64,000 nucleotides of DNA from Thermus islandicus DSM 21543 (GTDB taxonomy: Bacteria; Deinococcota; Deinococci; Deinococcales; Thermaceae), in assembly GCF_000421625.1 (NCBI RefSeq), contig NZ_ATXJ01000002.1, forward strand, positions 206,027 through 270,026. The letters are read 5' to 3'. The notes below the pieces were generated by a model that saw nothing but the letters and a program-made list of their open reading frames with translations, did not search any database and was not told the origin of the DNA. Shown here in pieces: positions 39,316 through 48,559 of this stretch (positions are counted from its first letter, which is position 1; every line of letters starts with the position of its first letter). A program made the translations under genes and the position numbers.

Positions 39316-40881
39316 ATGGCCGATAACGCCCGGCTCATCCTGGATGAGCTTCTGGCCGAGCTCGAGGAAAGGCGGAAGCGGGTCCTCCTCGGTGGCGGAG
39401 AGGAGCGCATCCAAAGGCAACACCAGCAGGGAAAGCTCACCGCCCGGGAGCGGATAGACTACCTCCTGGACGAGGGGAGCTTCGTGGAGCTCATGCCCTT
39501 TGCCGAGCACCTGGAAACGGGCCTCATGGAGGGCCTCGAGGCCCCCGCCGACGGGGTGGTGACGGGCTACGGCACCATCGGGGGGAGGCTGGTCTTCGTC
39601 TTCAGCCAAGACTTCACCGTCTTGGGGGGCTCCCTCGGCAAGGTGCACGGGCGCAAGATCGCAAGCCTCATGGACCTGGCGGCCAAGGTGGGGGCCCCCG
39701 TCATCGGCCTCAACGACTCGGCGGGGGCCCGGATCCAGGAGGGGGTGGACAGCCTCTCCGGCTACGGGGAGGTCTTCTACCGCAACGCCCTCTACTCCGG
39801 GGTCATCCCCCAGATCTCCGCCATCCTGGGCCCCTGCGCCGGGGGCGCCGTCTACAGCCCCGCCATGACCGACTTCATCCTCATGAGCCGGGGCACGAGC
39901 TACATGTTCATCACCGGTCCCGAGGTGATCAAGAGCGTCACCCGGGAAGAGGTGACCTTTGAGGAGCTGGGCGGGGCCGAGGTGCACATGGAGCGAAGCG
40001 GCGTGGCCCACCTCGAGGGGAAGGACGACCGGGAGGTCCTGGACCTTATCAAGAAGCTCCTCAGCTACCTCCCCCAGAACAGCCGGGAGAGGCCCCCCGT
40101 GCTGGAGCCCCAGGACGACCCCTTTCGCCCTACCCCGGAGCTTTTGGACCTCGTCCACCCCGACGCCAAAAGGCCCTACAACATGCACCAGGTGATCCGG
40201 ACCCTCCTGGACGGGGGGGAGTTTTTGGAGATCCAGCCGCGATTCGCCCGGAACATCATCGTGGGCCTGGGGCGGCTCGGGGGCTACCCCGTGGGGGTGA
40301 TCGCCAACAACCCCCGCTTCATGGCGGGCGCCCTGGACATCCACGCCTCGGACAAGGCGGCCCGCTTCATCCGCACCATGGACGCTTTCGGCATCCCCCT
40401 CCTCACCCTGGTGGACGTCACGGGCTTCCTTCCCGGGGTGGCCCAGGAGCACGGGGGGATCATCCGGCACGGGGCCAAGATGCTCTTCGCCTACGCCGAG
40501 GCCACGGTGCCCAAGATCACCCTCATCGCCCGCAAGGCCTACGGGGGGGCGTACCTGGCCATGAACTCCAAGGACATGGGAGCGGACGTGGTCCTGGCCT
40601 GGCCCACGGCGGCGGTGGCGGTGATGGGGGCCGAGGGAGCGGCCAACATCATCTACCGCAAGGAGATCCTCTCCTCCCAAAACCCCGAGGAGACCCGCAG
40701 GCGGAAGATTGAGGAGTACCGCCGGGCCTTTGACAACCCCTGGGTGGCGGCGGGGAGAGGGTACATTGACGACGTCATTGACCCCAAGGACACCCGGCGC
40801 GTCCTTTACCGGCACCTGAGGATGCTCTGGGGGAAGAAGGAGGAACGTCCCTGGAGAAAGCACGACAACATCCCGCTCTAA
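39316..40881 (+). CDS. Acyl-CoA carboxylase carboxyltransferase subunit (propionyl-CoA carboxylase beta type)
   Basis: 521 residues from ATG 39316. A TATCAT at 39300-39305 would start the mRNA a few bases before this ATG and inside the ATG at 39304, so the later start is preferred. The two crotonase-like halves are clear: GARIQEGVDSLSGYGEVFYRN and CAGGAVYSPAMTDFI in the N-half, and VDVTGFLPGVAQEHGGIIRHGAKMLFAYAEATVPKIT with YLAMNSKDMGADVV in the C-half. It transfers CO2 from carboxybiotin to propionyl- or a similar acyl-CoA. The biotin carboxylase subunit is not in the window. Confidence 0.9.
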   Translation: MADNARLILDELLAELEERRKRVLLGGGEERIQRQHQQGKLTARERIDYLLDEGSFVELMPFAEHLETGLMEGLEAPADGVVTGYGTIGGRLVFVFSQDFTVLGGSLGKVHGRKIASLMDLAAKVGAPVIGLNDSAGARIQEGVDSLSGYGEVFYRNALYSGVIPQISAILGPCAGGAVYSPAMTDFILMSRGTSYMFITGPEVIKSVTREEVTFEELGGAEVHMERSGVAHLEGKDDREVLDLIKKLLSYLPQNSRERPPVLEPQDDPFRPTPELLDLVHPDAKRPYNMHQVIRTLLDGGEFLEIQPRFARNIIVGLGRLGGYPVGVIANNPRFMAGALDIHASDKAARFIRTMDAFGIPLLTLVDVTGFLPGVAQEHGGIIRHGAKMLFAYAEATVPKITLIARKAYGGAYLAMNSKDMGADVVLAWPTAAVAVMGAEGAANIIYRKEILSSQNPEETRRRKIEEYRRAFDNPWVAAGRGYIDDVIDPKDTRRVLYRHLRMLWGKKEERPWRKHDNIPL

Positions 40882-40899
40882 GGCCCGGTTCCCCAACCC

Positions 40900-40928
40900 T
40901 TGCCCTTCCGGGCAGGGGGGGCTAGCCT
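40900..40928 (+). promoter_or_regulatory. Promoter for a leaderless uracil-DNA glycosylase mRNA
   Basis: TTGCCC (40900-40905), a 17-base spacer and TAGCCT (40923-40928) place the transcript start at about 40936, the GTG start codon itself. A GCCC-TTCC-GGGC hairpin overlaps the -35. Confidence 0.5.
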
Positions 40929-40935
40929 GGTTCCC

Positions 40936-41595
40936 GTGGACCTCGAGGCCTTCCGCCAAGACCTGGTGGCCTGCCGCCTCTGCCCCCGCCTCGTGGCCTG
41001 GCGGGAGGGGGTGGCGGGCAGGAAGAGGGCCTTCCGGGGGGAAGGCTACTGGGCGAGGCCCGTCCCGGGCTTCGGGGACCCAGAGGCCAGGATTCTCCTC
41101 TTCGGCCTCGCCCCCGGGGCCCACGGCTCCAACCGCACGGGCCGTCCCTTCACCGGGGACGCCTCCGGGGCCTTCCTCTACCCCCTCCTCTACGAGGCCG
41201 GGCTTTCCAGCAAGCCGGAAAGCCAGCCCGGAGACGACCTAAGGCTCTATGGGGTCTACCTCACCGCCGCGGTGCGCTGCGCCCCACCGGAGAACCGGCC
41301 CAGCCGGGAGGAGCTAAGGGCCTGCGCCCGCTGGACAGACCTGGAGCTCTCCCTCCTCCCCGGGCTTAGGGTCTACCTGGCCCTGGGGCGGATCGCCCAC
41401 GAGGCCCTCCTCGCCCACCTCGGGCTCGGTAAGGGAGCCTTCCCCTTCGCCCACGGGAGGGTTTACCCTCTGGAGGAGGGGCGCTACCTGTTGGACAGCT
41501 ACCACGTCTCCCGGCAGAACACCCAGACGGGGAGGCTCACCCGCGGGATGTTTTTGGAGGTGCTCCTCGTGGCTAAGCGCCTCGCCGGGCTTTGA
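40936..41595 (+). CDS. Family-5 uracil-DNA glycosylase (UDGb)
   Basis: 219 residues from GTG 40936, matching the T. thermophilus UDGb length. Iron-sulphur cysteines are C-x2-C near the N terminus (CRLCPRLVAW) with later cysteines in AVRCAPPENRPSREELRACARW. Motif A is FGLAPGAHGSNRTGRPFTGD; the lack of a polar catalytic residue there is typical of family 5. The late motif is SYHVSRQNTQTGRLT. It removes uracil and some other deaminated bases from DNA. Its 3' end overlaps polX by 23 bases on the other strand. Confidence 0.93.
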   Translation: MDLEAFRQDLVACRLCPRLVAWREGVAGRKRAFRGEGYWARPVPGFGDPEARILLFGLAPGAHGSNRTGRPFTGDASGAFLYPLLYEAGLSSKPESQPGDDLRLYGVYLTAAVRCAPPENRPSREELRACARWTDLELSLLPGLRVYLALGRIAHEALLAHLGLGKGAFPFAHGRVYPLEEGRYLLDSYHVSRQNTQTGRLTRGMFLEVLLVAKRLAGL

Positions 41596-43300
41596 GCCAG
41601 GCGAGAAGCTCCCCATGGGAAAGGGCGTTCAGGACCCTTTCAGGCCCGATCCAGGCCCGCTGGGCCGTCCCCACGGCAAGCTCCATGAAGCGCAGATGGT
41701 CCGCCTGGTGGGCATCGGTGGAGAGGCTGATCCAAAGGCCCATCCCGTAGGCCATCCGGGCCAGGTCGTCTGGGAGGTCCATGCGCTCGTAGTAGCCGTC
41801 TATTTCCACCGCCACGCCCCGCTCCCGTGCCCTCCTGAAGACCGCTTCCCAGTCCGCCTCTATGGGGGCCCGGCGGCCTAAAAGCCTCGCCGTGGGGTGG
41901 GCGAGGACGTGCACGAAGGGGTTCTCCAGGGCCTTGAGGAGGCGCTTCGTCTGGTCCGCCTTGGGAAGGTTGAAGCGGGAGTGGACGGAGACCAAGACCA
42001 GGTCCAGCTCCCTTAGCACCCAGTCCGGATAGTCCAGGGTGCCGTCGGGGTGGATGTCCACCTCGGCCCCCGCCAGGAGGTAGGGGGGCCCGTGGGCCTC
42101 GTTGAAGCGGCGGATGGCCTCCACGCGCTTCAGGGCTTCTTCGGGGGAGGCTCCCCCCGCCACCCGCACCGCCGGGGAGTGGTCGGTGATGGCCAGGTAC
42201 TGGTAGCCCAGGGCCCTCGCCGCCTCCCAGAGCTCCTCCAGGGTGTTCTTCCCGTCGGAGTAGGTGGAGTGGACCTGGAGGTCCCCCTTGACCTGGGAAA
42301 GCCCTATGAGCTTGGGGAGCCTCCCCTCTAGGGCGGCCTCCACCTCCCCCTGGTCCTCCCTTAGGGGAGGCGGAATCCAGGGGAGGCCCAGGGCCCTGTA
42401 AACCCCCTCCTCCGACTCCCCCGTGATCCTCTCCTCCCCCCGGAAGACCCCGTACTCGGAAAGCTTCAGGCCCTTCTCCTGGGCGAGGGCGCGGAGGCGG
42501 ATGGAGTGGGCCTTGCTTCCCGTGAGGTACTGGAGGCCCGCGCCAAAGCTTTCCGGGGGGACGACCCTCAGGTCCACCTGCAGGCCGTTTTTCAGGAAGA
42601 CGGTGGCCCTTTCCTTCCCCTTGGCGTAGACCTCCCTAACCTGGGGGAGGCGGACGAAGCCCTCCACCACCTTAGCGCCTTCCCCGCTCGCCACCAGGTA
42701 GTCCAGGTCCCCCACGGTGTCCTTATAGCGCCTGGCCGAGCCGCAAAGCTCCGCCCTTTCCACCCCGGGAAGGGCCCGGATGGCCTCCAAGAGGCTCCGG
42801 GCCAGGGAGAGCACCGCCCCCAAGGGCCTCCGCTTCCCAGCGGCCTGGGCCAGGGAAAGACCTTCCCGGATCCTCTCCACCTTCTTGGGGCCAAAGCCCT
42901 TAAGCCTCAGGAGGTCGCCCTTTTCCAGGGCCTCCTTGAGCCTCTCCAGGGAGTCCACCCCCAGGGCCTCGTAGAGCTGCCGGGCCGTCTTGGGCCCCAC
43001 GCCGGGGACCTCCATGACCGCAAGGACCCCCCGGGGTACCTTTTGGGAGAGCTCCACGTGCTTTCGCACCTTCCCCGTGTTCAAAAACTCCAGGATCTTT
43101 TCCGCTAGGTCTGGCCCGATCCCGGGAAGCTCCAGAAGGGCCTCCTTCCCCTTTTTGGCGACCTCCTCTATGGGGGTGTCCAGGTCGTAAAGGGTGCGGG
43201 CCGCCTGGTAATAGGCCCGGACCCGGAAGGGGTTGTCCCCGAGAAACTCGCTCATGAGCCCGATCTCCTCAAAGATCCGGGCCAGCTCCTGGTTCCTCAT
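41573..43300 (-). CDS. polX: Family-X DNA polymerase with PHP exonuclease domain (PolX)
   Basis: 575 residues, the T. thermophilus PolX length. N-terminal 8-kDa and HhH parts (ELPGIGPDLAEKILEFL, VPGVGPKTARQLYEALG), a nucleotidyltransferase core with GSARRYKDTVGDLDYLV supplying catalytic aspartates, and a C-terminal PHP domain from about residue 340 (LQVHSTYSDGKNTLEELW, AITDHSPAVRV, AEVDIHPDG, STDAHQADHLRFME). It fills short gaps in base-excision repair, with 3'-5' exonuclease from PHP. A TATAGT at 43313-43308 makes the mRNA leaderless at ATG 43300. Confidence 0.97.
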   Translation of the reverse strand: MRNQELARIFEEIGLMSEFLGDNPFRVRAYYQAARTLYDLDTPIEEVAKKGKEALLELPGIGPDLAEKILEFLNTGKVRKHVELSQKVPRGVLAVMEVPGVGPKTARQLYEALGVDSLERLKEALEKGDLLRLKGFGPKKVERIREGLSLAQAAGKRRPLGAVLSLARSLLEAIRALPGVERAELCGSARRYKDTVGDLDYLVASGEGAKVVEGFVRLPQVREVYAKGKERATVFLKNGLQVDLRVVPPESFGAGLQYLTGSKAHSIRLRALAQEKGLKLSEYGVFRGEERITGESEEGVYRALGLPWIPPPLREDQGEVEAALEGRLPKLIGLSQVKGDLQVHSTYSDGKNTLEELWEAARALGYQYLAITDHSPAVRVAGGASPEEALKRVEAIRRFNEAHGPPYLLAGAEVDIHPDGTLDYPDWVLRELDLVLVSVHSRFNLPKADQTKRLLKALENPFVHVLAHPTARLLGRRAPIEADWEAVFRRARERGVAVEIDGYYERMDLPDDLARMAYGMGLWISLSTDAHQADHLRFMELAVGTAQRAWIGPERVLNALSHGELLAWLKARRGA

Positions 43301-43307
43301 GGCCCCA

Positions 43308-43322
43308 CTATACGGGTATACT
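43308..43322. promoter_or_regulatory. Back-to-back -10 boxes for polX and the small HTH gene
   Basis: On the minus strand TATAGT (43313-43308) drives polX; on the plus strand TATACT (43317-43322) drives the gene at 43336. They are three bases apart, so polymerases cannot occupy both at once. Both starts lie 7-14 bases downstream of their boxes. Confidence 0.6.
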
Positions 43323-43335
43323 GGCGGAAGCGCCC

Positions 43336-43575
43336 ATGCCCAGGCCGGACCGCTTCCGCAAAGCCGTGGTGGAGCTTTTGAGGGCGGAAGGCCGCCCCCT
43401 CCACTACGCCGAGATCGGCCGCCGCCTCAAGGAGATGGGCCTTTGGCAGGCGGTGAGGGAACCTGAGAAGATCGCCAGGATCCGGCTCTCCGCCCTGGCC
43501 CGGTGGGCCCGGGGCCCCGTGGTGGCCTTGGGGAAGGGGCTTTACGCCCTGAGGGAGGTGGAGGAGGCGCCCTAG
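43336..43575 (+). CDS. Small helix-turn-helix protein (HARE-HTH-like), 79 aa
   Basis: MPRPDRFRKAVVELLRAEGRPLHYAEIGRRLKEMGLW, then a helix with EKIARIRLSALARWARGPVVALGKGLYALREVEE. The pattern of helix, LHYAEIG turn, recognition-like helix and a terminal beta-wing with GLYAL matches the HARE-HTH/winged-helix fold found fused to restriction enzymes and RpoE-delta. As a free 79-residue protein it could be a DNA-binding regulator. The gene is divergent from polX with an overlapping promoter. Confidence 0.65.
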   Translation: MPRPDRFRKAVVELLRAEGRPLHYAEIGRRLKEMGLWQAVREPEKIARIRLSALARWARGPVVALGKGLYALREVEEAP

Positions 43576-43578
43576 GCG

Positions 43579-43584
43579 TAGAAT
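43579..43584 (+). promoter_or_regulatory. -10 box of the 45-aa membrane peptide gene
   Basis: TAGAAT seven bases before GTG 43591, a leaderless arrangement. No convincing -35 is seen. It begins four bases past the stop codon of the HTH gene. Confidence 0.45.
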
Positions 43585-43590
43585 GGGGGC

Positions 43591-43728
43591 GTGGGAAGCC
43601 TTCGCTACGCCCTCGCCCTCTTCCTTGTGGCCCTGGCCCTCGCCCTCGAGGCCTACCGCCTCCCCCTGCTCCTCCTCGCTGGCCTCACCCTCCTCTTGGG
43701 AAGGCCCCGGTCCTGCCCCAGGCCTTGA
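43591..43728 (+). CDS. Small hydrophobic membrane peptide, 45 aa
   Basis: A frame from GTG 43591 to TGA 43726-43728 encodes a short protein with two hydrophobic stretches, RYALALFLVALALALEAYR and LPLLLLAGLTLLLG, ending RPRSCPRP. It looks like a helical hairpin or a single-pass peptide. It fills the gap between the HTH gene and aminopeptidase T in a different frame from both. There is no recognised family. Support is the leaderless -10 box, the hydrophobic design and the positive-charged tail. Confidence 0.5.
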   Translation: MGSLRYALALFLVALALALEAYRLPLLLLAGLTLLLGRPRSCPRP

Positions 43729-43759
43729 CGGCGGGCCCCCTCAAGGGAAGACTTGGGGC

Positions 43760-44986
43760 GTGGACGCCTTTCGCAGAAACCTAAAGAAGCTTGCGGAGCT
43801 CGCCGTCAAGGTGGGCCTCAACCTGGAGGAGGGCCAGGAGGTCATCGCCACCGCCCCCGTAGAGGCCTTGGACTTCGTGCGCCTTTTGGCCGAGGAGGCC
43901 TACCGGCAGGGAGCAAGCCTCTTTACCGTGATCTACCAGGACAACGCCCTGGCGCGAACGCGCCTCTCCTTGGCCCCCGAGGAGGCCCTGGACAAGGCCC
44001 CCTCGTGGCTCTACGAGGGCATGGCCCGGGCCTTCCGCGAAGGGGCGGCGAGGCTTGCCGTCTCCGGGAACGACCCCAAGGCCCTGGAGGGCCTTCCTCC
44101 GGAAAGGGTGGGCCGGGCGCAAAGGGGGAACGCCCGGGCCTATAAGCCGGCCCTCGAGGCCATCACCACCTTCGCCACCAACTGGACCATCGTCCCCTTC
44201 GCCCACCCGGGGTGGGCGAGGGCGGTCTTCCCCCACCTTCCCGAGGAGGAAGCGGTCAAAAAGCTCTGGGAGGTGATCTTCCAGGTCACCCGAGCCGACC
44301 AGGAGGACCCCATCGCCGCCTGGGAGGCCCACAACCGCGCCCTCCACGAGAAGGTGGCCTACCTGAACGCCAGGCGCTTCCACGCCCTCCACTTCCTTGG
44401 CCCAGGGACGGACCTCACCGTGGGCCTCGCCGAGGGGCACCTCTGGGGGGGCGGGGCCGCGCCCACCCAGAAGGGCCGCCTCTGCAACCCCAACCTGCCC
44501 ACGGAGGAGGTCTTCACCGCCCCCCACCGGGAACGGGTGGAGGGGGTGGTGCGCGCAAGCCGCCCCCTGGCCCTGGGCGGCACCCTGGTGGAGGGGATCT
44601 TCGCCCGCTTTGAACGGGGCGTTGCCGTGGAGGTGCGGGCGGAGCGGGGGGAGGAGGTGCTCTTGCGGCTCCTCTCCGCCGACGAGGGGGCGCGGCGCCT
44701 CGGCGAGGTGGCCCTGGTGCCCGCCCAAAACCCCATCGCCAGGACCGGCCTTGTCTTCTACGACACCCTCTTTGACGAGAACGCGGCCAGCCACCTCGCC
44801 TTCGGCCAGGCCTACGCCGAGACCCTTGAGGGCCGCCCCTCGGGGGAGGAGTTCCTAAGGCGGGGTGGGAACGAGAGCCTGGTCCACGTGGACTGGATGG
44901 TGGGCTCGGAGGAGGTGGACGTGGACGGCCTCTACCCGGACGGCACCCGCGTCCCCCTCATGCGCCGGGGGAGGTGGGTGGTCTAA
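43760..44986 (+). CDS. Aminopeptidase T (M29 family metallopeptidase)
   Basis: 408 residues from GTG 43760 (VDAFRRNLKKLAEL); the longer frame from 43583 covers the small peptide gene and has no homology. Family M29 signatures are AGSNDP-like AVSGNDPKALEG, TNWTIVPFAHPGWA, LHFLGPGTDLTVGLAEGHLW, NLPTEEVFTAPHRERVEG and FDENAASHLAFGQAYAE, which carry the two-metal (cobalt/zinc) ligands. It releases N-terminal residues from peptides in the cytoplasm. The length matches Thermus aminopeptidase T. Confidence 0.94.
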   Translation: MDAFRRNLKKLAELAVKVGLNLEEGQEVIATAPVEALDFVRLLAEEAYRQGASLFTVIYQDNALARTRLSLAPEEALDKAPSWLYEGMARAFREGAARLAVSGNDPKALEGLPPERVGRAQRGNARAYKPALEAITTFATNWTIVPFAHPGWARAVFPHLPEEEAVKKLWEVIFQVTRADQEDPIAAWEAHNRALHEKVAYLNARRFHALHFLGPGTDLTVGLAEGHLWGGGAAPTQKGRLCNPNLPTEEVFTAPHRERVEGVVRASRPLALGGTLVEGIFARFERGVAVEVRAERGEEVLLRLLSADEGARRLGEVALVPAQNPIARTGLVFYDTLFDENAASHLAFGQAYAETLEGRPSGEEFLRRGGNESLVHVDWMVGSEEVDVDGLYPDGTRVPLMRRGRWVV

Positions 44987-45010
44987 TACCACCCCAAAAG
45001 GGCCTCTTTA

Positions 45011-45032
45011 AGCCCTAGTTTGGCCACCCCAT
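45011..45032 (+). repeat. Dispersed intergenic repeat, copy 2
   Basis: A 22-base element beginning AGCCCTAGTTTGGCCA, matching the copy at 31423-31444 at 21 of 22 positions. It sits just after aminopeptidase T, before lepA. A hairpin (AAGGGC, loop, GCCCT) overlaps its left edge and is followed by TAGTTT, so here it may also end transcription of the aminopeptidase gene. Confidence 0.6.
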
Positions 45033-45097
45033 GGTGCGAAACCCACGTGCGGACACCTCGCTTGACTTCCTCCCCTTGACCCCTGAGGATGAGAAGG

Positions 45098-46921
45098 ATG
45101 GCGAGCCAGCGGATCCGCAACTTCTCCATCATCGCCCACGTGGACCACGGGAAATCCACCCTAGCCGACCGCATCCTGGAGCTCACCCACGCCGTGAGCG
45201 AGCGGGAGATGCGGGAGCAGTTTCTGGACTCCCTGGAGCTGGAGAGGGAGCGGGGCATCACCATCAAGGCCAGCGCGGTGCGGGTGACCTACCGGGCCAA
45301 GGACGGGGAGGAGTACTTCTTCCACCTCATTGACACCCCGGGGCACGTGGACTTCACCTACGAGGTCTCCCGGGCCCTGGCGGCGGTGGAAGGGGTGCTC
45401 CTCGTGGTGGACGCGAGCCAGGGCGTGGAGGCGGAGACCCTGGCCAAGTACTACATGGCCCTGGAGCACGGCCATGTGATGATCCCCGTCATCAACAAGA
45501 TTGACCTCCCCAACGCCCGCCCCCTGGAGGTGGCCCTGGAGGTGGAGGAGGTCCTAGGCCTTCCCGCCGACGAGGCCATCTTTGCCTCGGGGAAGACGGG
45601 GGAGGGCGTGGAGGAGATCCTCGAGGCCATCGTGAAGCGCATCCCGCCCCCTAAGGGCGACCCCGAGGCCCCCCTGAAGGCCCTCATCTTTGACTCCGTC
45701 TACGACGCCTACCAGGGGGTGATCCCCTACCTCCGCCTCTTTGAGGGCAGGGTTCGGCCCGGAGACCGGATCCGCATCTACTCCACGGGCAAGGAGTTCA
45801 CCGTGGACAAGGTGGGCGTCTTCACCCCCGAGGGCTTGGTGCCCACGGAGGAGCTCGTGGCCGGGGAGGTGGGCTGGCTTGTGGCGGCCATCCGGGACAT
45901 CCACGACGTCCAGGTGGGCGACACCCTCACCCTCTCGGACCGCCCCACCCCCACCCCCTACCCCGGCTTCCGCCCGGCCAAGCCCGTGGTCTTCGCCGGG
46001 CTCTACCCGGTGGACTCGGGGGACTACGGGAAGCTCCGGGACGCCCTGGAGAAGCTCAAGCTGAACGACGCCGCCCTCACCTTTGAACCCGAGTCCTCCA
46101 CCGCCTTGGGCTTCGGCTTTCGTTGCGGGTTTCTGGGACTTCTCCACGCCGAGATCGTCCAGGAGAGGCTGGAAAGGGAGTTTGGCCTTTCCCTCATCGC
46201 CACCGCCCCCAGTGTGGTCTACCGCGTGAGGCTCAAGGACGGCTCTGAGCTGGAGATCCTAAACCCCGCCGACCTCCCCGACCCCACCCGGGTGGAGGAG
46301 ATCCTCGAGCCCTACGTGAGGCTCACCCTCTTCACCCCCGAGGAGTACGTGGGCGCCCTCATGCAGCTCGTCCAGGAGCGGCGGGGGCGCCTCCAGAACA
46401 TGGCCTATTTGCCGGGAGCGCAGAAGCGGGTGGAGCTCGTCTACGAGGTCCCCTTTGCCGAAATCCTCTACGATTTCCACGACCGGCTGAAGAGCGTCTC
46501 CCGGGGGTACGCCTCCATGGACTACGAGCAGATCGGCTACCAGCCGGGGGACCTGGTCAAGGTGAACATCCTGGTTCACGGGGAGCCCGTGGACGCCCTC
46601 ACCTTCATCGCCCACCGGGAGAAGGCCTACGCCATGGCCCGGGCCATCGTGGACCGGCTGGCCGAGGTGATCCCGAGGCAGCTCTTTGAGGTGCCCATCC
46701 AGGCGGCCATCGGGGGGAAGATCATCGCCCGGGCCACGGTGAAGGCCTTACGAAAGGACGTGCTCGCCAAGTGCTACGGCGGGGACGTGACCCGGAAGAA
46801 GAAGCTTCTGGAAAAGCAGAAGGAGGGGAAGAAGCGGCTCAAGGCCATCGGCAAGGTGGAGGTGCCCCAGGAAGCCTTCCTGGCGGTGCTCTCGGCGGGT
46901 CGGGATGAGCCTCAGGGCTAG
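45098..46921 (+). CDS. lepA: Elongation factor 4 (LepA), translational back-translocase GTPase
   Basis: 607 residues from ATG 45098; an ATG three codons earlier is less well placed behind GAGAAGG. G1 is [10 protein letters not shown]2/G3 DTPGHVDF, G4 NKID, followed by EF-G-like domains II, III and V and the unique C-terminal domain ([41 protein letters not shown]). It acts on stalled or mis-translocated ribosomes. The repeat element lies in its leader. The last 17 bases overlap the histidine-kinase gene. Confidence 0.97.
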   Translation: MASQRIRNFSIIAHVDHGKSTLADRILELTHAVSEREMREQFLDSLELERERGITIKASAVRVTYRAKDGEEYFFHLIDTPGHVDFTYEVSRALAAVEGVLLVVDASQGVEAETLAKYYMALEHGHVMIPVINKIDLPNARPLEVALEVEEVLGLPADEAIFASGKTGEGVEEILEAIVKRIPPPKGDPEAPLKALIFDSVYDAYQGVIPYLRLFEGRVRPGDRIRIYSTGKEFTVDKVGVFTPEGLVPTEELVAGEVGWLVAAIRDIHDVQVGDTLTLSDRPTPTPYPGFRPAKPVVFAGLYPVDSGDYGKLRDALEKLKLNDAALTFEPESSTALGFGFRCGFLGLLHAEIVQERLEREFGLSLIATAPSVVYRVRLKDGSELEILNPADLPDPTRVEEILEPYVRLTLFTPEEYVGALMQLVQERRGRLQNMAYLPGAQKRVELVYEVPFAEILYDFHDRLKSVSRGYASMDYEQIGYQPGDLVKVNILVHGEPVDALTFIAHREKAYAMARAIVDRLAEVIPRQLFEVPIQAAIGGKIIARATVKALRKDVLAKCYGGDVTRKKKLLEKQKEGKKRLKAIGKVEVPQEAFLAVLSAGRDEPQG

Positions 46922-47879
46922 GCTCGCCCTGGTCATCGCCCTTTTGGCCTTTTTGCCCAACCTGGTCCTGGCCCTCACCCTAGGGCTTCTGGGCCAGGGC
47001 CCTTGGCTTCCCCTCCTGGTGTGGCTCCTCCTTTTGGCCCTCCTCTCGGGCCTCGTGGGCTACCTCCTCTCGCGAAGCCTCCTCAGGCCGCTGGAGGAGC
47101 TCACCCGGGCGTTGGCCTACCTCTCCCTCCGGGAGGGTCCGGTGAACGAGCTCAGACTGCCCGCCCCCAAGGAGCCCCCACCCCAGGAGATCGCCGAGCT
47201 GAGGGGCCGCTTCCAGGAACTCTTGGGGCGCCTTAAGGAGCTTTTGGAGGCCCGGGAGGCCTTCTACGCCGCCCTGGCCCACGACCTCAAAACCCCCCTT
47301 CTCTCCGCCCTGAGGGCCCTGGAGTACCTGGAGCGGGCGGACCACCTGGGGCGGGAAGGGCGGCTTGCCCTCCTGGGGGAGCTCAAGGAGGAGCTCGCCC
47401 GCGCCCACCGCCTGGTGGAAAACCTCCTGGCCTTGGCCCGCCTCGAGGCCCGCGCCCCCCAGGGGACCCCCCTGAACCTCAGGGCCCTGGCGGAGGACCT
47501 CCTCCTCCGCTACCAGGGGGAGGCGAGGCGGCGGGGCCTCCGCTTGGAGGTGGAGGGGGTGGGTCTGGCCCGAGGGGAACGCCTGCTTTTGGAAAGGGCC
47601 CTGGCCAACCTCCTGGAAAACGCCCTGCGCCACGCCAGGACCCGGGTTCGGGTAAGGGTGGAGGAGGGGGCCATCACGGTGGAGGACGATGGGCCTGGGC
47701 TGTCCCTGCCCCTGGAGGTCCTGGCCCGGCCCTTCCGCCAGGGGGAAGGCCCCAAGGGAAGCTCGGGGCTCGGCCTCTACACCGCCAAGCGGGTGGCGGA
47801 GGCCCTGGGGGGCCACCTCCGCGCCTGCGCTACCCCCCTAGGGGGGGCAGGCCTGCGCCTGGAGCTGCCCAGGCGCTAA
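46905..47879 (+). CDS. Membrane histidine kinase with HAMP, orphan
   Basis: 324 residues: two membrane helices ([22 protein letters not shown] and [19 protein letters not shown]) with almost no periplasmic loop, a HAMP region (about 55-115), HisKA with His126 ([11 protein letters not shown]), and HATPase with [18 protein letters not shown] and [19 protein letters not shown]. The minimal periplasmic part suggests it senses within the membrane. No response regulator is adjacent. It overlaps lepA by 17 bases and should be co-translated. Confidence 0.9.
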   Translation: MSLRARLALVIALLAFLPNLVLALTLGLLGQGPWLPLLVWLLLLALLSGLVGYLLSRSLLRPLEELTRALAYLSLREGPVNELRLPAPKEPPPQEIAELRGRFQELLGRLKELLEAREAFYAALAHDLKTPLLSALRALEYLERADHLGREGRLALLGELKEELARAHRLVENLLALARLEARAPQGTPLNLRALAEDLLLRYQGEARRRGLRLEVEGVGLARGERLLLERALANLLENALRHARTRVRVRVEEGAITVEDDGPGLSLPLEVLARPFRQGEGPKGSSGLGLYTAKRVAEALGGHLRACATPLGGAGLRLELPRR

Positions 47880-47890
47880 GCGGCCCGGCC

Positions 47891-48553
47891 TCAGTCCATC
47901 ACCGGGGGGATCTGGCGCACCCAGAGGATGTAGGAGAGGTACTCCAGGTACCGGAGGGGTACCTCGGAGAGGGGGCGGTCCACCTCGAGGCTCATCATGG
48001 CCTCCCCGCCCCGCTTCTTGCGGCTCACGGTGAGGTAGGCGATGTTCACCTCGTCGTCGGCGAGGATGCGGGCCACCCGGGCCACCACCCCTGGGGTGTC
48101 CACGTTGCGGACCACGAGGGTGGGCATGGCCCCCGTGATGCGCACCTCAAACCCGTCCACGTCAAAGACCCGCACCAACCCCCCGCCCAGGGAGCTTCCC
48201 GTTACCGTGATCCGCTCCTTCTCCCCCTCCAGGAGCATGCGCACGGTGTTGGGGTGCACATCCCCGAGCTCCACCTCCTTGAAGACCACCTCCAGCCCCT
48301 CCTTCTCCGCCAGGGCAAGGCTCTCCTTAAGGCGCTCGTCGTCGGGCCGGAGGCCCAAAACCCCGGCGGTGAGCGCCAGGTGGGTGCCGTGCCCCAGGCC
48401 CGTCTTGGCAAAGGAGCCGTGCAGGCCAAACTCCACCCGCCTCGGCCTCTCCCCGAGGAGGTACCGGGCGAGGAGGCCCAGGCGGCAGGCCCCCGCCGTG
48501 TGGCTGGAGGAGGGCCCCACCATCACCGGGCCGATCATGTCCAGAAGGCCCAT
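47891..48553 (-). CDS. sdaAB: L-serine dehydratase, iron-sulphur-dependent, beta subunit
   Basis: 220 residues from ATG 48553; the longer frame to 48592 lies upstream of the predicted transcript start. The N-terminal half has the SDH beta signature VGPSSSHTAGACRLGLLAR with LHGSFAKTGLGHGTHLALTAG. The C-terminal ~75 residues form an ACT domain (PTLVVRNVDTPGVVARVARILADDEVNIAYLTVSR), which binds serine. With an alpha subunit (not in the window) it deaminates serine to pyruvate. Confidence 0.92.
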   Translation of the reverse strand: MGLLDMIGPVMVGPSSSHTAGACRLGLLARYLLGERPRRVEFGLHGSFAKTGLGHGTHLALTAGVLGLRPDDERLKESLALAEKEGLEVVFKEVELGDVHPNTVRMLLEGEKERITVTGSSLGGGLVRVFDVDGFEVRITGAMPTLVVRNVDTPGVVARVARILADDEVNIAYLTVSRKKRGGEAMMSLEVDRPLSEVPLRYLEYLSYILWVRQIPPVMD

Positions 48554-48559
48554 ACCGCT

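Noticed and set aside
40897..40918. GCCC-TTCC-GGGC hairpin as a terminator of the carboxyltransferase gene
   Set aside because: Short, followed by G-rich DNA without a T-run, and it overlaps a good promoter.
39310..41124. 604-residue frame antisense to the carboxyltransferase gene
   Set aside because: His/Val/Gly/Asp-rich shadow; also crosses into the glycosylase gene.
43583..43759. N-terminal extension of aminopeptidase T
   Set aside because: Ser/Pro-rich, different from the 408-residue family form, and it overlays the small peptide in another frame.
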